From: Nocardia aurantiaca
Lineage (GTDB): Bacteria; Actinomycetota; Actinomycetes; Mycobacteriales; Mycobacteriaceae
Assembly: GCF_009708175.1 (NCBI RefSeq)
Contig: NZ_WMBB01000007.1
Location: 186,001-250,000, forward strand
Length of the DNA: 64,000 nucleotides
Direction: 5' to 3'
A program made the position numbers and the translations under genes. Below the pieces are notes generated by a model. That model made no database searches. It was not told the origin of the DNA and saw only the letters and a list, made by a program, of their open reading frames with translations. Shown piece by piece: positions 19,184 through 27,745 of the stretch (position 1 is its first letter; each line of letters starts with the position of its first letter).

Positions 19184-19305
19184 GACCAGTCAATTCTCCT
19201 GTACTCCAGCCGATTCCGAGATCGGCCTTCGTCACCGTAACAGAACCGTCGATTCACCGAATGGCAATCGCGGCGAAGGCCGCCCGTTCGACAGGTCGGG
19301 CGGAT

Positions 19306-20034
19306 TCAGCTCAGGTTCAGGCCGACAATCGGTATGGTCGTCGGCTGATCCGAGCCGCCCGCCGGCTCGACCGTGATGGCCAAGGTGTCCGCGGGGCCGA
19401 ACTTCGTGACGAGAGGGCGGCTCGGAAGAGCCTCCAGAATCGAGGCCGAGCGCGGATCGCCGCCCACGGCGACGAGCCATACCTGATAGGCGCGGCCGAA
19501 AGGCGGTGCGGCGACGTCATCGAACGCGATGGACACCGCGCCCAGCGAGGGCGACGATTCGATCCACAGCTCGCCACCGCCCTCGACCGCGGCGGTGCGA
19601 GTCACCTTATCCGGTTGCGCGGCAATGACGGCGGCGCTCACCTCGGCGGGCTCATCATTGCCCGCCCGAGGCGTAGCGATCGGGAGACCAATGCCGAGCA
19701 TGACAACGAGCAGGCCACTCGCGGCCAGCAGACCCCACCCGGAGGGGGCGCCGATGCGGAATCTGCGGTGGCCGTCAGGTCGAATGGCACGATCGAGCGC
19801 TCGCAGCAGCCTCGCCTCCAGTTCGGGTGGCGGCCTGCACGCATCGAGGACACTGAGTTCGGCCAGGGTCTCGCGGACCGCCGCCACGGTGGAGTCGAAT
19901 TCCGCTGCCACCCGACCGTCCGCCGAGCAGCGTCGGCGCTCGATGGCGTCGCGTTCCTCTTCGGTGACGGCATCGAGAGCGTACGGATAGGCGAGATCGG
20001 TCAGCTCGGTGTCCGATCGGTCGGTAGTGGTCAT
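19306..20034 (-). CDS. Anti-sigma factor, RskA family
   Basis: This 242-residue protein is built as an anti-sigma-K factor. It has an N-terminal cytoplasmic sigma-binding domain (TELTDLAYPYALDAVTEEER), one transmembrane helix at about 98-120 (WGLLAASGLLVVMLGIGLPI), and an extracytoplasmic RskA domain with the YQVWLVAVGGDP motif. It would hold the neighbouring sigma factor at the membrane until regulated proteolysis releases it. The ATG overlaps the sigma-factor stop (ATGA), so the pair is made in a fixed ratio. Confidence 0.88.
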   Translation of the reverse strand: MTTTDRSDTELTDLAYPYALDAVTEEERDAIERRRCSADGRVAAEFDSTVAAVRETLAELSVLDACRPPPELEARLLRALDRAIRPDGHRRFRIGAPSGWGLLAASGLLVVMLGIGLPIATPRAGNDEPAEVSAAVIAAQPDKVTRTAAVEGGGELWIESSPSLGAVSIAFDDVAAPPFGRAYQVWLVAVGGDPRSASILEALPSRPLVTKFGPADTLAITVEPAGGSDQPTTIPIVGLNLS

Positions 20035-20687
20035 CGTCGATCACCTCCTCCTGTCAGACATACCCGCAGGCGTTTGAGTCCATCTCGGATCCGGGTCTTG
20101 ACCGTCGCGATGGGCACGTCCAGGTGGTCGGCCACGTCGGTGTAGGTGAGGCCGCCGTAGTAGGCCAGGTCGATGGTCTCGCGCTGCAGGTCGGTGAGGG
20201 TTTCGAGGCATCCGAGCACGGCGCGCCGATCGTCTCGCTCGCCGACCGTCTCGAAGACCACGTCGTGCTCGCGTTCCACATTCCTTCTGCCGTAGGCGAT
20301 GTCGCGCGTTTCGAGGGCGTGATCGTGCCGCACCCGATCGACGGCACGCCGGTGGGTCAGCATCATCAGCCAGCCGATCGGAGTCGCACGGCGCTGGTCG
20401 TAGCGCGCGGCGAGAGACCAGGCCTGCAGATAGACGTCCTGGGTGATCTCCTCCGCGGTCGCCTGGTTGTCGAGCATGCGCAGGGCCAGGCCGTAGACGC
20501 GGTGGCTGGTCATTCGGTAGAGCTCCGTGAACGCACCACGGTCGCCGCGCGCGATCTCCGCGATGAGCCGGGCCGCCATGCGAGCGTGCTCGGAAGCCTG
20601 CGGGGGCCGTACCGGGCAGGACGCGAAGCCAGTGCCGTCCTGATTGACCCCCATTCGGAGCACGATCGGGTTCTCGTCGTCGGTCAA
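20031..20687 (-). CDS. ECF sigma factor, SigK-like
   Basis: This ~218-residue ECF sigma factor has region 2 (AFTELYRMTSHRVYGLALRM, EEITQDVYLQAW, WLMMLTHRRAVDRVR) and region 4 (LTYTDVADHLDV then PIATVKTRIRDGLKRLR). It directs RNA polymerase to its own small regulon under control of the RskA protein that follows. The start is uncertain. The TTG at 20687 has AGGTGGG a few bases upstream, while ATG at 20654 has no Shine-Dalgarno and the open frame runs to 20837. The conserved part begins at about 20570 in every case. Confidence 0.8.
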   Translation of the reverse strand: MTDDENPIVLRMGVNQDGTGFASCPVRPPQASEHARMAARLIAEIARGDRGAFTELYRMTSHRVYGLALRMLDNQATAEEITQDVYLQAWSLAARYDQRRATPIGWLMMLTHRRAVDRVRHDHALETRDIAYGRRNVEREHDVVFETVGERDDRRAVLGCLETLTDLQRETIDLAYYGGLTYTDVADHLDVPIATVKTRIRDGLKRLRVCLTGGGDRR

Positions 20688-20837
20688 CGTCCCACCTGCA
20701 TTCCTCCGAGCTCGCGGATACCTGGGGAATTCGCACGTGTCAGGCTTAGAACCGCCTGTCGAAATCGAGGTGCGGCACAAGCGAGTCTGAAACGTTGTCA
20801 TCTGCAATTTCGTCCAAACAACGCTACCATTCAGCAA

Positions 20838-21105
20838 CTCGACATCCCCTGAACACCGTCAAAACTCGCATTCGAGACGATTTCGAACGACGTGGGATCT
20901 TTTCGGCAGGATCGGTGGGCGAATGTCCGACACCAAGCCCGACGCCGAACTCCTCGACCTGGCTGCCCATACGCTCTCAACGCCCCGTCAAACCAGGACT
21001 GTGAGATGGTCGAGCGTCTGCTCGGGCAGGCCGGGCGAAGCAACCGCCGCCGCCCTCCTCACCACGGTCCACGATCTGCGCGAGACGCCGGGCGAGCATG
21101 ACCAC
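20838..21105 (+). pseudogene. Decayed sigma-factor / anti-sigma-factor pair
   Basis: LDIP followed, after a one-step frameshift, by NTVKTRIRDDF matches the region 4.2 helix of the intact sigma factor nearby (LDVP, TVKTRIRDGL). Thirty bases later an ATG at 20923 begins MSDTKPDAELLDLAA. The frame then shifts to YALNAPSNQDCEMVERLLGQA and back to GEATAAALLTTVHDLRET, the N-terminal domain of an RskA-type anti-sigma factor. The order (sigma end, then anti-sigma start) mirrors the intact pair on the opposite strand. At least three frameshifts and the loss of most of both genes show it is dead. Confidence 0.6.
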
Positions 21106-21213
21106 CGTCCCCGCTCGGCCGAGCGCGGAGGCGCGGCGCACACCGGACGAGCGAGTTGGCAACTTTTAGGCAACCGCTACGAGCCGATCGCGGGTGGTCC
21201 GCTGTCCGGTCGG

Positions 21214-22287
21214 TTACCCGATGATCAGATCGGCGGCATTGCGCAAGCCCGCCACGGCGAAATCGGGGATCCGGGTGTCGTCGAGGGCACTCTCGATTTG
21301 GTTTCGACGGTGCCGGATCATCCGTTCCACTTCGAAACGCGCTGTGACGGAAAGGATGTCGCGGCAGATCGCGGCACCGGACTCGTCCAGGCGCGTATTG
21401 CCGACGAATCCGGTCAGGTCGTCTCGGCGCTCGGGGGTCGCATGACGCAGGGCCAGCGCGAGCAGGACGGTGTGCCTGCCCTCGCGCAGATCGCGCAGGC
21501 CGAATCGGCCGACCGATTCGCCATCCTGGAAGACGCTGCGCAGCTCGTCCTGGAGACGTGCGACCTCGCCGACCGGCCGGGCGTAGGCCGTCAGCGACCT
21601 CAACACGTCCGGGTCGGCAGCGGCCAGGGCCGCGCCGACATGCAGTGGCCGCTCCACCATGCACGCAACAGTCCGATAGCGGACGATCTCCCACGCCTGA
21701 TCCAGGTCGGGCGTGGGGCGACCGCTGGTGACCAGTTCCAGGTATCGGCCGTAGTTCACCTCGGTGCGCAGGGTGTCGAGCACCGCCGAGACCGCCGCGC
21801 TCCGCGCCGGCGAGAGTCCCGCCCCGTGGATCAGTTCCTGGGCCCAGCCCAGACCGCAGTCGCCGAGGATGACGGCACTGCGCGCACCGAATCGTTCGGC
21901 CGCGCGCCCGTTTCTGACCCGTCGGCTGCGATCCGCGGCGATGCGATGCACCGTGGGTCGCCCGTCCCGGCTGTCGCGATCGTCGAGCAGGTCGTCGTGG
22001 ATGAGCGTGGCGGAGTGGAAGAGTTCGACCGCGGCCGCGGTGCGCACCACCTCGTCCGGAAGATCGATGCCACCGCCCGCGTACCAGCCGAGGACGCAGA
22101 ACAGGGACCGAATCCGGTTCCCGCCGGCGAACAGGAACGAGCGGACCGCGCCGACGACGTCCGCGGGCAGCCGGCACGCCGCCGCGGATTCGGCCTTGCG
22201 GTCGAGGAATTCGTGGAGGGCGGCATCGATCCGCCGGCGGATCGCGCCATGGTCCACAGGTGAATTGGCAACGGCCGACACCGTCAT
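21214..22287 (-). CDS. Polyprenyl diphosphate synthase-like protein
   Basis: This 357-residue all-alpha trans-isoprenyl diphosphate synthase has a first Asp-rich motif intact (LIHDDLLDDRDSRDGR, DDxxD at 98-102). The second region, normally RDDLLGVFGD, reads QDELRSVFQD, and the following DLREGRHTVL block is conserved. It would condense IPP with an allylic diphosphate, but the altered second metal-binding motif could change product or activity. ATG 22287 is preferred over the longer frame (to 22443) because GGAG stands eight bases upstream. No quinone or carotenoid genes adjoin it. Confidence 0.82.
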   Translation of the reverse strand: MTVSAVANSPVDHGAIRRRIDAALHEFLDRKAESAAACRLPADVVGAVRSFLFAGGNRIRSLFCVLGWYAGGGIDLPDEVVRTAAAVELFHSATLIHDDLLDDRDSRDGRPTVHRIAADRSRRVRNGRAAERFGARSAVILGDCGLGWAQELIHGAGLSPARSAAVSAVLDTLRTEVNYGRYLELVTSGRPTPDLDQAWEIVRYRTVACMVERPLHVGAALAAADPDVLRSLTAYARPVGEVARLQDELRSVFQDGESVGRFGLRDLREGRHTVLLALALRHATPERRDDLTGFVGNTRLDESGAAICRDILSVTARFEVERMIRHRRNQIESALDDTRIPDFAVAGLRNAADLIIG

Positions 22288-22563
22288 CACAGTCTCCGAT
22301 CCCACGCGCCGAAGAATTCGAACACCTCCCCGCGTCCGGCCGGGCCGAACGGGACTGAAACCAAAGAGAGTGTAATGGATATTATGCAGACGGGTAAATG
22401 TCGCCCATAGCTCGCGGCATTGCCCGCAGTCGTGCGATGTCATGAATCCCTGTGTTGCGCACGGGAATAGACGAGCAACCAGACGCCCATTGCTCGCGGA
22501 CCGGAACCCACGACCGCGGGGGCGATGTGAAGCACTCGATCATCGAGGTGCAAAATCGGGCAT

Positions 22564-23187
22564 ATGCCGCACTCCAATCCGATCAGCGCGTGGAAATCCC
22601 TTCGCGAAGGCAACGAGCGTTTTGTGCGGGGCTCCCAGGTCCACCCCAGTCAGGGCGCCGGGCATCGCGCCGAGCTCGTCGGCGGACAGCACCCGACCGC
22701 CATCCTCTTCGGATGCGGCGATTCCCGGGTCGCCGCCGAGATCATCTTCGATCAGGGCCTCGGCGACATGTTCGTGGTCCGCACCGCCGGGCACGTCATC
22801 GACAGCTCGGTCCTCGGCTCCATCGAATACGGCGTACACGTGCTCAACGTTCCGCTGATCGTGGTCCTCGGACACGACAGCTGCGGCGCGGTCAAGGCCA
22901 CCCTCGACGCCCTCGACGGCGGCGCCGTCCCCGGAGGGTTCATCCGCAGCGTCGTCGAGCGCGTTACCCCGTCGATTCTGCTCGGCCGCCGCGAGGGTCT
23001 GAGCACCGTCGACGAACTCGAGGCCCGCCACGTGGCCGAGACCAGCCGCGTGCTCATGGAGCGCTCCCTGATCATCTCCCAGGCCGTCGAGGCCGGCCGC
23101 TGCGCGATCGCCGGTGTCACCTACCAACTCGACGACGGCCGCGCCCATCTCAATCAGGTCATCGGCGATATCGGCGAACAGCCTTGA
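22564..23187 (+). CDS. Beta-class carbonic anhydrase
   Basis: This 207-residue enzyme interconverts CO2 and bicarbonate. Zinc ligands C51, H104 and C107 and the D53-R55 dyad are visible in GCGDSR and GHDSCGAV. Flanking motifs VVRTAGH and GSIEYGV are also present. It is a cytosolic protein of normal family length. It is followed by the fluoride channel genes after a 187-bp gap, so cotranscription is not assured. Confidence 0.93.
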   Translation: MPHSNPISAWKSLREGNERFVRGSQVHPSQGAGHRAELVGGQHPTAILFGCGDSRVAAEIIFDQGLGDMFVVRTAGHVIDSSVLGSIEYGVHVLNVPLIVVLGHDSCGAVKATLDALDGGAVPGGFIRSVVERVTPSILLGRREGLSTVDELEARHVAETSRVLMERSLIISQAVEAGRCAIAGVTYQLDDGRAHLNQVIGDIGEQP

Positions 23188-23374
23188 GCGTCACCGCGCG
23201 CTGGTGATCTCACCCACATCGTGAGCGCACACCGCCGTGTTCTCGTTACCCTGACCGATATTGCGGCGGTGGGGCTCGCCGCTCCGGACTCACGGAACAA
23301 CTGCGGCGAATCGGCCGCCAACAGTCCCTACCCCACCTCGACACCTCTCGGGTGCGCTGGAGTAGGAGAACTGT

Positions 23375-23893
23375 GTGACCGGTGACCTGGACTCGACCGA
23401 CGACATCGAGATGATCGAACCGGTCGACTCGGATATCGATCTGCACCGACCCGAGCAACGGCAGGAACTGCTGCGGTCGCCCGGCGCGACCCTGGCCGTC
23501 GTCTCGATCGGCGGCGCGGTCGGCGCGCTGGCGCGGTACGGTCTCGCGCTGGCGTGGCCGACGCCGGCTGCCGGATTTCCCTGGACCACCTTCGCCACCA
23601 ATGTGATCGGCTGCTTCCTCATCGGTGTGCTGATGGTGGTCGTGACCGAGATCGTCACCGCGCACCCGCTGGTGCGCCCGTTCCTCGGTGTCGGCATCCT
23701 CGGCGGATTCACCACCTTCTCCACCTACGCCAACGAAACCCGAGGTCTGATCCAACCGGGCACCGTCGCAACGGCATTCCTCTACATGGCCGCCACGCTG
23801 GTCTGCGCCCTGCTGGCCACACTGCTGGCGCTGCGCGTGACCCGCGCCGTGTACTCCCACCGGATCACCCGAGCCCGGGAGGTTTCCGCATGA
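23375..23893 (+). CDS. crcB: Fluoride channel subunit Fluc/CrcB, first gene
   Basis: This 172-residue protein has four predicted membrane helices and the Fluc signature elements GGAVGALARYGLA, ATNVIGCFLIG and GGFTTFSTYANE. The latter holds the central Na+/fluoride-path TTFST box. It has an unusual ~36-residue acidic N-terminal extension (DLDSTDDIEMIEPVDSDIDL) before the first helix. The start is GTG. It overlaps the second fluc gene by four bases, so the two probably form a heterodimeric channel. I found no convincing fluoride riboswitch upstream. Confidence 0.9.
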   Translation: MTGDLDSTDDIEMIEPVDSDIDLHRPEQRQELLRSPGATLAVVSIGGAVGALARYGLALAWPTPAAGFPWTTFATNVIGCFLIGVLMVVVTEIVTAHPLVRPFLGVGILGGFTTFSTYANETRGLIQPGTVATAFLYMAATLVCALLATLLALRVTRAVYSHRITRAREVSA

Positions 23894-24249
23894 CCCCGCT
23901 GCTCGTCATCCTCGGCGCGATGATCGGCGCTCCGATGCGCTACCTCACCGACCGCGCCATCCAGACTCGCCACGACAGTGTCTTCCCGTGGGGCACCCTC
24001 ACCGTCAATCTCACCGGCTGCCTCATCCTCGGCGCGCTCTCCGGCGCCGCGGTCTCCTCGCCCACCTACGCGCTCATCGGCACGGGATTCTGTGGCGCGC
24101 TCACCACGTACAGCACCTTCGGCTATGAAACCGTGCGGCTGGCCGAACAACGCGCCTACCTCTACGCGACGCTCAATGTCGCCGTCAGCCTCGTCGCCGG
24201 GCTCGGCGCGGCGTTGCTCGGCTACACCACCGCCCACGCTCTCGGCTGA
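23890..24249 (+). CDS. crcB: Fluoride channel subunit Fluc/CrcB, second gene
   Basis: This 119-residue four-helix membrane protein has GAMIGAPMRYLTDRA, GTLTVNLTGCLILG and GALTTYSTFGYE, the counterparts of the motifs in the preceding subunit. Paired fluc genes in Gram-positive bacteria encode antiparallel heterodimers that export fluoride. The ATG lies inside the stop of the first gene (ATGA), which supports equal expression. Length is normal for the family, and there is no N-terminal extension. Confidence 0.92.
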   Translation: MTPLLVILGAMIGAPMRYLTDRAIQTRHDSVFPWGTLTVNLTGCLILGALSGAAVSSPTYALIGTGFCGALTTYSTFGYETVRLAEQRAYLYATLNVAVSLVAGLGAALLGYTTAHALG

Positions 24250-24261
24250 CTCCGGTCGGGA

Positions 24262-24540
24262 CTGATCGATTCGGAGCGAGGCCGGGATTTCCGCGGGACC
24301 GTCGATGACGAGCAGGTGGCCCCGGTTGGGCACGACGTGCACGTGGGCGCCCCGGACGGACGCGGAGCATCGTCGGCGGCAATTGCCGTCGACCTCGCCG
24401 TGCCAAACCCGCACCGGCACGGTCACTTCGGCGCGCTCGAAACCCACGCGCGGGTGAAGACCAGGCGGATGTCGGTGGCGAAGCCGCGACTGCCCTGCTC
24501 GAAATCGCGGCGGTCGGACTACCTCGCCCCACATGAGCCG
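24262..24540 (-). pseudogene. Alpha/beta-hydrolase relic (C-terminal third)
   Basis: Leftward fragments in three frames line up as one hydrolase C-terminus: DFEQGSRGFATDIRLVFTRA, then GFERAEVTVPVRVWHGEVDG (acid-residue strand), LPPTMLR, and GAHVHVVPNRGHLLVIDGPA with the catalytic-His region. At least three frameshifts separate them and the N-terminal two-thirds is missing. It overlaps nothing functional and sits tail-to-tail with the fluoride channel genes. Confidence 0.65.
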
Positions 24541-24562
24541 AGTTCGCGACATGGCGAAGTCG

Positions 24563-24850
24563 TCATCGCGGTTCGAGAACCACCATCGGGATGACCCGCC
24601 CGCATGCTGTGGGCAGAACGCGAAATCCGGCACCACGGCCACCAACTCCGCCCACAACCGCTCCCGTTCGTCCGGATTCGCCGCCCGCGCCCGCACCGCG
24701 CGAACCTGTCCACCGACCTGCATCACGGTCTCCGGCCGGGCCGCCAGATTGTCGAGCCACGCCGGATGCTCCGGCAGCCACGCCTCGGCCGCCGCGACAG
24801 CCACCGCCTCGCCGGCCGCCACATACATCGACGGCCGCGTCCGGCGATTT
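24563..24850 (-). pseudogene. DDN-family (deazaflavin-dependent nitroreductase) relic
   Basis: One leftward frame reads PEHPAWLDNLAARPETVMQV, GGQVRAVRARAANPDERERL and WAELVAVVPDFA, the C-terminal half of DDN-type proteins. The expected end appears only after a frameshift, as GRVIPMVVLEPR and a stop at 24563. The N-terminal half that binds F420 is absent. It abuts the hydrolase relic. From 24851 to 25163 no gene is evident; a 9-bp inverted repeat CGGTGTCGG/CCGACACCG lies at 25088-25124. Confidence 0.65.
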
Positions 24851-25163
24851 TCCGGCTACGAGCCCAACGCCTCTGACCAGTGTCGTTGCCAGAATCCCGA
24901 AACGACTGGACTATCGATGGGGACGGGCTCGACCTGGTCGAGAAGCGTTGGGGCAGGGTGGCCCACAGGCGCCATGAGGCGAAACTCGAGGAGCCGCCTC
25001 GCGTGTCGCGCTTGCGCCACACTGCCGGGCTGCCCCACAGTGAGACGGTCGCCGCCTGATGAGCGAATACACGGCAAACGCTGTGTGCGGTGTCGGTCAC
25101 CGCTTCGCTTCGCGCCCGACACCGAGCCCGGCAGTGGAATTCGGCACGGAAGGATCGAAGGCG

Positions 25164-25679
25164 ATGACCGACATGATGATCGACCCGGCAGCCGCCCGGA
25201 CCCAGTTCGCCCGACCGGCGGCGGCTTCGGCACTACACGGCGGCCGCTACTCGGGACCGGCCGCCGTGTGGCAGGAGGCGAAAACGGTTCTGGTGACCAG
25301 AGCCACCGGACCACGGCAGCTGGCCACCGCGGCACGGCTGGTGGTTCCCATCGGCGACAACGGTCTCGCCTTCCGGGTCTCCTCATTCTCCGCCGAGGCA
25401 GAGCAACTCGCCCAGGACGGCCGAGTGCTGGTGCAGCCCGGCGACTGGCGCGGCAATCCGAAACTCGGCTCCCGGCAGTTGCAGGGACACGCCCGGCTGG
25501 TGAGCACCGGCGCCTTCGTGCCATGGGTGCAGGCCGAGATCGAGGCCAAGTACCGGTGGCGGATGTCGCTCGCGCGGGCCGCGCACCGAATGGCCAATGG
25601 GAACGCGCCGTACGGCAACCTCGTCGTGCTCGTGACCGTGTTCGAACCCGGTCCGCTCGCGCTGCCGCCGTATGACTAA
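25164..25679 (+). CDS. PPOX/FDOR-type split-barrel flavin- or F420-binding protein
   Basis: This 171-residue protein has the split-barrel signature of F420/FMN-dependent oxidoreductases: KTVLVTRATGPRQLATAARL, a strand with FRVSSFSAEAEQLAQDGRVL, then GNPKLGSRQLQGHARLV, the equivalent of the cofactor-lining barrel. The reaction is unknown. The first in-frame ATG at 25164, with AAGG just upstream, is preferred to the longer frame from 25059. Its stop overlaps the stop of the cobL gene on the other strand by four bases. Confidence 0.72.
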   Translation: MTDMMIDPAAARTQFARPAAASALHGGRYSGPAAVWQEAKTVLVTRATGPRQLATAARLVVPIGDNGLAFRVSSFSAEAEQLAQDGRVLVQPGDWRGNPKLGSRQLQGHARLVSTGAFVPWVQAEIEAKYRWRMSLARAAHRMANGNAPYGNLVVLVTVFEPGPLALPPYD

Positions 25680-26920
25680 TTTTCCGCCGCAGCGGGTTTC
25701 ACGACCGACCACTGAGTGACCGGCAGCTGTGGACGCCAGGCGGTGAACCCGCCCAACGGCTCGGCCCGGTACACCTGGAAGCGGCGCAACGCGCCACCGT
25801 GATGGTCGGCCAGGTGCAGCAGCAGCGCATCGGACTCCGCGGTCACCGCGCTCGCGACCAGACGCCCACCGGGACGCAGCCGTCCCCAGCAGGCATCGAA
25901 CATGCCGTCCTGGGTGAGGCCGCCACCGATGAAGATCGCATCCGGTGCGGGCAACTCCGCGAACGACTCGGGGGCCACGCCGCGCACGTCGACGGCAGGC
26001 ACACCCAACGCCGTCGCATTGTCGGCAATCTGCTTGCGGCGACTCTCCATTCGCTCGAAGGCGATCGCGCGGCAGGCCGGATCGGTGCGGCACCACTCGA
26101 TGGCGATGGTGCCCGAACCGCCGCCGACATCCCACAGCAGCTCCCCCGGCGCGGGCGCGAGCGCCGACAAAGTCAGCGCGCGCACCTCGGACTTAGTGAG
26201 CTGACCGTCACCGCCGTAGACCTCGTCGGGCAGCCCCGGAATTCGCGTCAGACGCTGCGATGCCGGATCCGCGGCACAGTCGATGGCCACGATGTTCAAG
26301 GCATCCCCGGCCGGGTGATCCCAGTGCGCGGCAATGCCGTGCACGATCCGCTCGTCCGGCCCACCGAGCTGTTCCAGAACGGTGAGAGCCGACGCGCCGA
26401 AACCATTGCGCGCCAGCAGTTCCGCGATCCGGATCGGCGTGTGCTCGTCGGAGCTCAGCATGAGAACCCTGCGCCCGTCCGACAATTCCGGAAGGACCGT
26501 CTCCACCCGCCGCCCGACCGCGCTCACCACCGGTGTCTCATTGAGCGCCCACCCCAGCCGCGCACACGCCAGCGATGCGGACGACGGCTGCGGCAGCACC
26601 CGCAGGGCATGCGCCCCAACCAGTTTCGTCAAGGTCACGCCGATACCGAAGTACATCGGGTCACCGCTGGCCAGCACACCGAGCCGACGCCCCGCATACC
26701 GTTCCAGCAGCCCGGTCAACGCGGGCACCAGCGGCGAGGGCCACGGCACCCGCTCGGCCCTGGTCTCATCCAGGGGAATCAACGCCAATTGCCGTGCGGA
26801 GCCGAGCAATACCTCGCACGCGGCGATCTCGCGCCGCGCCACGCCGCCCAGGCCGTCCCAGCCGTCGGCCCCGATCCCGATCACCGGAATCGGCGCCGAC
26901 GACAGTGGGGTTGCGTTCAT
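25676..26920 (-). CDS. cobL: Precorrin-6Y C5,15-methyltransferase (decarboxylating), CobL
   Basis: This 414-residue CbiE-CbiT fusion of aerobic cobalamin synthesis methylates C5 and C15 of the corrin ring and removes the C12 acetate carboxyl. The N-terminal tetrapyrrole methylase domain has VIGIGADGWDGL and GVLASGDPMYFGIG. The C-terminal domain has the SAM motif LLWDVGGGSGTIAIEW and DAIFIGGGLT. It is followed in the same direction, with a four-base overlap, by an SDR gene, the same pairing as Rv2072c-Rv2073c in M. tuberculosis. No other cobalamin genes are in the window. Confidence 0.93.
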   Translation of the reverse strand: MNATPLSSAPIPVIGIGADGWDGLGGVARREIAACEVLLGSARQLALIPLDETRAERVPWPSPLVPALTGLLERYAGRRLGVLASGDPMYFGIGVTLTKLVGAHALRVLPQPSSASLACARLGWALNETPVVSAVGRRVETVLPELSDGRRVLMLSSDEHTPIRIAELLARNGFGASALTVLEQLGGPDERIVHGIAAHWDHPAGDALNIVAIDCAADPASQRLTRIPGLPDEVYGGDGQLTKSEVRALTLSALAPAPGELLWDVGGGSGTIAIEWCRTDPACRAIAFERMESRRKQIADNATALGVPAVDVRGVAPESFAELPAPDAIFIGGGLTQDGMFDACWGRLRPGGRLVASAVTAESDALLLHLADHHGGALRRFQVYRAEPLGGFTAWRPQLPVTQWSVVKPAAAEN

Positions 26921-27678
26921 CGCGGCATCCGGCGCCAGACCGAGTACGGCACATAGCGCATGGCCAGGAACAGCAGGCGAATCCGCCGCGGCACCGCCAC
27001 ATCCCGCACCCGCCGGTACAGCCCCGACACCACGGCGTCGGCCACCTGATCGGGTGTGCTCGATAGCGGGGCGGGTTCCATACCGGCCGTCATCCGCCCG
27101 ATGACGAATCCGGATCGCACCATGAGGAGGTGAACTCCGCTGCCGTGCAAGGCCATCTGCAACCCGGTCGCGAATCCGTCGAGGCCGGTCTTGGCCGCAC
27201 CGTACACGTAGTTCGCACGCCGTACCCGCACACCCGCGATGGAACTGAACACCACGATCTGACCGTCGCCCTGCTCGCGCAGCAGATTCGCCAGACTGGT
27301 GAGGACGCTCACCTGGGCGACGAAGTCGGTCTCCACGATCTCGACCGCGTGCGCCGGATCCTTTTCCGCCCGAGCCTGATCCCCCAGGATCCCGAACGCG
27401 ACCACCGCCACACCGATACGCCCGTGCTCGGCGATGATCTTCTCCAACAACGGCTGATGCGACGCCATATCGTCGGCGTCGAACTCCACGCAGTGCACCG
27501 CCGCCGCCTCGGCGATCAGTAACTCCTTCGTCTGCTCCTGTAGCTGGTCACTGCGGCGCGCCGCCAGAATCACCACCCGGCCGGGCGACAGCCGTCGGGC
27601 CACCTCCAGCCCGATCTCACTGCGCCCGCCCAGCACCAGCACGACGCCCTTGTCGACGTCCCGCGATCCGAAACCCAT
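26917..27678 (-). CDS. SDR-family oxidoreductase, Rv2073c-like
   Basis: This 253-residue SDR has an unusual cofactor loop VLVLGGRSEIGLEVARRL (GGRSEIG in place of TGxxxGIG), active-site VFSSIAGVRVRRANYVYGAAK with Tyr-x3-Lys, and a basic hydrophobic C-terminus (RRIRLLFLAMRYVPYSVWRR) that may touch the membrane. The gene order matches the mycobacterial cobL-Rv2073c pair. The DprE2-like loop suggests a sugar or lipid-linked substrate, which is an inference. It starts 67 bp from the divergent biliverdin-reductase gene. Confidence 0.85.
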   Translation of the reverse strand: MGFGSRDVDKGVVLVLGGRSEIGLEVARRLSPGRVVILAARRSDQLQEQTKELLIAEAAAVHCVEFDADDMASHQPLLEKIIAEHGRIGVAVVAFGILGDQARAEKDPAHAVEIVETDFVAQVSVLTSLANLLREQGDGQIVVFSSIAGVRVRRANYVYGAAKTGLDGFATGLQMALHGSGVHLLMVRSGFVIGRMTAGMEPAPLSSTPDQVADAVVSGLYRRVRDVAVPRRIRLLFLAMRYVPYSVWRRMPR

Positions 27679-27745
27679 GGCCCACAGTTTGCCACCCGGG
27701 CACCGCTGTTCGGTGCGCCCGAGTCCGGATTGCTAGCGTCGGGTC

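Noticed and set aside
23188..23374. Possible fluoride (crcB) riboswitch upstream of the Fluc genes
   Set aside because: A GCGGCG/CGCCGC hairpin is present at 23263-23282, but the conserved pseudoknot and GAUGGC-type core of the riboswitch are not seen.
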